Source: Rugamonas apoptosis (GTDB lineage: Bacteria; Pseudomonadota; Gammaproteobacteria; Burkholderiales; Burkholderiaceae_D). From it: a DNA stretch of 64,000 nt. The notes below the pieces were generated by a model. The model saw nothing but the letters and a program-made list of their open reading frames with translations. It ran no database searches and was not told where the DNA came from. The translations under genes and the position numbers were made by a program. Location of the stretch: NCBI RefSeq assembly GCF_014042355.1, contig NZ_JACEZU010000018.1, positions 1 through 64,000 on the forward strand. The letters run 5' to 3'. How positions within the stretch are numbered: position 1 is the stretch's first letter; the number at the start of each line of letters is the position of its first letter. This document shows positions 61,901 to 64,000 of this stretch, in pieces.

Positions 61901-62107
61901 GTGCCGCTGGTGTTCTCGCACGGCGCCGGCGCCGAGATGCGGCATGCGATGGGTGTGGCGGTGTTCGCCGGCATGCTGGGCGTGACCTTCTTCGGCCTGT
62001 TCCTGACGCCGGTGTTCTACGTCCTGCTGCGCACGCTGGCTTTGCGCCTGGAGAAAAAATCCGCCACGGCCGATGTCGCCGTCGCGAAAATGGAAGGAAC
62101 CCACTGA
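58925..62107 (+). CDS. mexF: RND multidrug efflux transporter (MexF-type)
   Basis: 1060 aa inner-membrane proton/drug antiporter of the HAE1 family. Helix 1 FFVDKPIFAGVLSIIIFVAG, twelve membrane segments and two large periplasmic loops. Proton-relay residues lie in GIVVDDAIVVVENVERNIAN (Asp pair in helix 4), Lys in the AQYESWTLPLAVI to GLASKNAILIVEFARELEHH part. MexF-like proteins export chloramphenicol, quinolones and trimethoprim. The stop shares a base with the ATG of the outer-membrane gene. Confidence 0.96.
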   Translation: MNISRFFVDKPIFAGVLSIIIFVAGLIAIFKLPISEYPDVVPPSVVVRAQYPGANPKIIAETVAAPLEEQINGVDNMLYMSSQNTSDGALALTVTFKIGTNVEQAETAVLNRVQRALPRLPEEVRQIGVTTVKSSPNLTMVVHLQSPNGRYDDLYLRNYAVLNIKDQLARLPGMGDVQLFGSGDYAMRIWLDPQKVAARGLTASDVVAAVREQNVQVAAGVIGAGPTKNADFQLTVNTQGRLQSEEEFGDIIIKTNADGAVTHLRDVARMELGSNTYALRSLLNNNSAVAIPIFEAPNANALQLSHDVRETMARLSKDFPEGVTYSVVYDPTQFVRESIRAVIHTLVEAVILVALVVIVFLQTWRASVIPLLAVPVSIIGTFAVMLGFGFSINTLSLFGLVLAIGIVVDDAIVVVENVERNIANGLAPREATIQAMKEVSGPIIAIALVLCAVFVPIAFVSGLSGQFYKQFALTIAISTVISAFSSLTLAPALAASLLRPHDAPKDKLTRAMDAVFGRFFAWFNRFFHRASDNYETGVTAILKRKGGSLVVYAVLAVAAGFMFKLVPPGFVPAQDKQYLIGFAQLPDAASLDRTDAVIRKMSDIAKDVPGVEASIAFPGLSINGFTNAPNAGIVFTSLKPFEERTKPSESAQAIAGEINKRMGAIEGAFVMVLPPPPVNGLGTTGGFKLMLEDRDNLGYDELNKVVQAVQMKAWQNPKLAGVFSSYQINVPQLFADVDRVKAKQLGVPLQTIYQTLQINLGSLYVNDFNQFGRTYQVRVQADAKFRSHAEDIAQLKVRSEKGEMIPLSSLMRVKDSYGPDRVQRYNGYVSAEINGGPAPGVSSGEAQAEMTKIVNEVLPKGISYEWTELVYQDILSGNTMIYVFPLCVLLVFLVLAAQYESWTLPLAVILIVPMSILCALLGVKLTHGDNNVFTQIALFVLVGLASKNAILIVEFARELEHHGRTVVQAALEACRLRLRPILMTSIAFIMGVVPLVFSHGAGAEMRHAMGVAVFAGMLGVTFFGLFLTPVFYVLLRTLALRLEKKSATADVAVAKMEGTH

Positions 62108-63621
62108 TGAAACCGAACCTGATAGCCAGGGGCGTGGCCCCGCTGGTGGCGGCATTGCTGCTGACCGCTTGCGCCGCGCCTGAATTCAAGCAGCCGCAGA
62201 TGAATGTGCCGGCCGCGTTCAAGGAAACCCAGACCCCGTCCGCCGACCAGGTGCGCACGGCCGCCGACGGCAGCACCTGGAAGCTGGGCCAGCCGGCCGA
62301 GCGCCAGGCGCGCGGCGAATGGTGGCTGGCCTTCCACGATACGGCCCTCAATGAGCTGATCGCGGAAGCCACCAAGGCCAACGCCAACCTGGAAGTGGCG
62401 GCCGCCCGCGTCAGGCAGGCGCGCGCCATCGCCGGTATCGCGGAGGCGGACCGCATGCCGCAAGTGGGCGTCAACGTGGGCGCCCAGCGCAACCGGGCGT
62501 CGGCACTGTCGCTGGGCCTGCCGGCCGGCACGCCGGTGGCGCCGGGCACGGCCTACTCGGCCAACCTGACGGCCAGCTACGAGGTGGATCTGTTCGGCCG
62601 CGTGTCGTCCAATGTGAGCGCGGCCCGCAACGACGCCGCGTCCGTGGAAGCCATGTACCGCTCGGTGCTGCTGTCGGTGCAGGCCGACGTGGCGCAGACC
62701 TATTTCCGCCTGCGTGCCACGGACGCTGAACTGGACACGCTGAACCGCACCGTCAGCCTGCGCGAGGAAAGCGTCAAGGTCAACCAGCGCCGCTTCGACC
62801 TGGGCGACATCGGCGAATTCGACCTGTCGCGCGCCAAGACGGAACTGTCGACGGCGCGTGCGGAAGCCATCGGCCTGCAACGCCAGCGGGTGACCACCGA
62901 GCATGCGCTGGCCGTCCTGCTGGGCAAACCGGCGGGCAGCTTCACGGCCGGCGCCAGTCCGCTGCTCGATTCGTCGCTGCTGCCCGTGATCCCGGCCGGC
63001 CTGCCATCCACGCTGCTGGAGCGCCGGCCCGACATCGCCGCCGCCCAGCGCAATATGGAAGCGGCCAACGCCCGCATCGGCGTGGCCCGTTCCGCCATGT
63101 TCCCGGCGCTGACCATCAGCGCCAATGGCGGCGGCGCGGCCGGCACCTTCGCCGACGTGTTCAAGTGGAGCAGCCGTTCGTGGATGCTGGGCGCGCTGAT
63201 GTCCATGCCGCTGATCGATGGTGGCCGCAACAACGCCAACATCGTGCGCAGCGAGGCGGCGTTGCAGGAATCGGTGGGCAGCTATCGCCAGAGCGTGCTG
63301 ACCGCGTTCGCGGAGGTGGAAGACAACCTGGCCGGCCTGCGCATCCTGTCGGGCCAGACGGCGCAGATCGATGACGCGGTCGTGTCCGCACGCCGTTCGG
63401 CCGACCTGGCGCAGAAGCTGTACGCGGCGGGGCGCTCCAGCTACCTGGACCTGCTGGACGCGCAGCGCAACCTGGCCACGGTCGAACGCAACGCCGTGCA
63501 GTTGCGCGGCGGCCAGGCCGTGACGACGGTGGCGCTGATCCGCTCGCTGGGCGGTGGCTGGGACGGCGCCGGGCCGGCCGCGGCGCAATTGCCGCAAACG
63601 GCCATGCAGGCGTCCAACTGA
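62107..63621 (+). CDS. RND outer-membrane channel lipoprotein (OprN/OprC-type)
   Basis: 504 aa. Lipobox LLTACAAP near residue 20. Two OEP domains with WWLAFHDTALNELIAEATKA, ASYEVDLFGRVSSNVSAARN, RRFDLGDIGEFDLSRAKTEL and LLERRPDIAAAQRNMEAANA. Forms the trimeric exit duct of the pump. Overlaps mexF by one base (TGATG) and ends just before a strong terminator. Confidence 0.94.
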   Translation: MKPNLIARGVAPLVAALLLTACAAPEFKQPQMNVPAAFKETQTPSADQVRTAADGSTWKLGQPAERQARGEWWLAFHDTALNELIAEATKANANLEVAAARVRQARAIAGIAEADRMPQVGVNVGAQRNRASALSLGLPAGTPVAPGTAYSANLTASYEVDLFGRVSSNVSAARNDAASVEAMYRSVLLSVQADVAQTYFRLRATDAELDTLNRTVSLREESVKVNQRRFDLGDIGEFDLSRAKTELSTARAEAIGLQRQRVTTEHALAVLLGKPAGSFTAGASPLLDSSLLPVIPAGLPSTLLERRPDIAAAQRNMEAANARIGVARSAMFPALTISANGGGAAGTFADVFKWSSRSWMLGALMSMPLIDGGRNNANIVRSEAALQESVGSYRQSVLTAFAEVEDNLAGLRILSGQTAQIDDAVVSARRSADLAQKLYAAGRSSYLDLLDAQRNLATVERNAVQLRGGQAVTTVALIRSLGGGWDGAGPAAAQLPQTAMQASN

Positions 63622-63642
63622 CGTCAAGGCAGTGAGCAAGTA

Positions 63643-63674
63643 AAAAAGGCAGGGCGATCGCGCCCTGCCTTTTT
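63643..63674 (+). terminator. Terminator of the RND operon
   Basis: AAAAAGGCAGGGCG / CGCCCTGCCTTTTT stem with an ATCG loop. The A- and T-runs make it work for the convergent gene on the minus strand as well. Confidence 0.95.
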
Positions 63675-63701
63675 GCGTTATGCGGATCGCTTTCGTCCGC
63701 T

Positions 63702-64000
63702 TTACTGTTGCCCGTCGGAGAATTGCTGGGACAAGGTCTGCAGCGGCGACCGGCTTGCGGACGGCACTGCCGCACCCGGCGGCGTCACCCGCACCGGCTG
63801 GCTGCCGGCGTTCGCGGAGTGCAACACGTTGCCGGCCGTCCCGGCGGCCGCGTTCCAGACCGGCGCGTCCAAGCCTTCGAACACGGTTTTGAGCTGGTGG
63901 CCCCAGGTGCGGCGGATCATCTGGAAATATTCGTTGCGTTCGTCGATGGTGACGAAATGGGTCACCGCCAGCCGGTCGGTCTCGTACACCAGCAAGTCCA
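63702..64000 (-). CDS. Hypothetical protein, N-terminus outside the window
   Basis: At least 99 codons on the minus strand, open to the window edge, so the N-terminus is missing. The visible start LLVYETDRLAVTHFVTIDER is followed by QMIRRTWGHQLKTVFEGLDA and a low-complexity Pro/Ser-rich tail ending SQQFSDGQQ. No domain is recognised. The shared terminator at 63643-63674 closes the transcript. Confidence 0.6.
   Translation of the reverse strand, partial: DLLVYETDRLAVTHFVTIDERNEYFQMIRRTWGHQLKTVFEGLDAPVWNAAAGTAGNVLHSANAGSQPVRVTPPGAAVPSASRSPLQTLSQQFSDGQQ

Noticed and set aside
57632..62155. Open frame of 1507 codons on the minus strand
   Set aside because: It lies antisense to mexE and mexF, is very rich in His, Arg, Gln and Gly and has no domain pattern. 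It is a GC-bias shadow.

Overview
The window is a GC-rich chromosome segment with tightly packed genes. Gene content (ChvE/GguAB sugar uptake, DUF3297, PhaB, a LysR/lipase-like/RND efflux locus as in Burkholderia, a large set of sensor kinases and GGDEF proteins) points to a betaproteobacterium of the Burkholderiales, most likely Oxalobacteraceae (Massilia, Duganella or Janthinobacterium type). No rRNA, plasmid origin, CRISPR array, prophage or intact insertion sequence was seen.

Layout. 0.1-2.4 kb: a membrane PDZ/GAF sensor-like protein and a secreted NTF2-like protein. 2.5-9.7 kb: a sugar catabolic locus. The multiple-sugar transporter chvE-gguA-gguB is on the minus strand, divergent from dgoK, a collapsed dehydratase gene, a lactonase and dgoA on the plus strand. 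9.9-14.3 kb: a small hypothetical protein, an orphan sugar-binding protein, a TPR-GAF-GGDEF protein with a probable frameshift, and a DUF3297 protein. 14.3-16.7 kb: a divergent MFS exporter/LysR pair. 16.7-17.0 kb: two tRNA-Gly genes. 17.0-18.1 kb: a gene-poor stretch. 18.1-20.2 kb: a TetR/hydrolase pair and a truncated BrnA-like antitoxin. 20.2-25.4 kb: NAD-type formate dehydrogenase fdhBA (minus) opposite phaB (plus), with FNR/Anr-like boxes near fdhB and near the next small gene.

26.1-29.3 kb: a secreted creatininase-family protein, a YVTN beta-propeller and a periplasmic solute-binding protein in a row. 29.4-34 kb: an HDOD protein, dadA with a divergent Lrp regulator, and an unusual TerB/coiled-coil/membrane protein. 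33.9-38.8 kb: a marR-emrB-OMF-emrA tripartite efflux operon. 39-40.3 kb: two exported proteins. 40.4-47.8 kb: a signalling cluster of three histidine kinases, a REC-GGDEF protein and a PAS-REC protein, with no DNA-binding response regulator. 47.8-48.75 kb: a candidate small RNA with an anti-Shine-Dalgarno stretch, then three identical tRNA-Arg(ACG) genes.

48.8-54.4 kb: an L-lactate-type dehydrogenase, small conserved hypotheticals, a GST, the DUF1326/DUF2182 pair and a secreted protein. 54.4-63.7 kb: a LysR regulator with a hydroxyacid dehydrogenase on the minus strand, divergent from a small membrane protein, a lipase-like protein lacking its nucleophile serine, and a MexEF-OprN/BpeEF-OprC-type RND pump. 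The last gene runs off the right end. No obviously complete novel system was found. The strongest leads are the candidate sRNA, the in-frame collapse of the sugar-acid dehydratase, the pseudo-esterase in the RND operon, the TerB/dynamin-like membrane protein and the creatininase/propeller/binding-protein trio.
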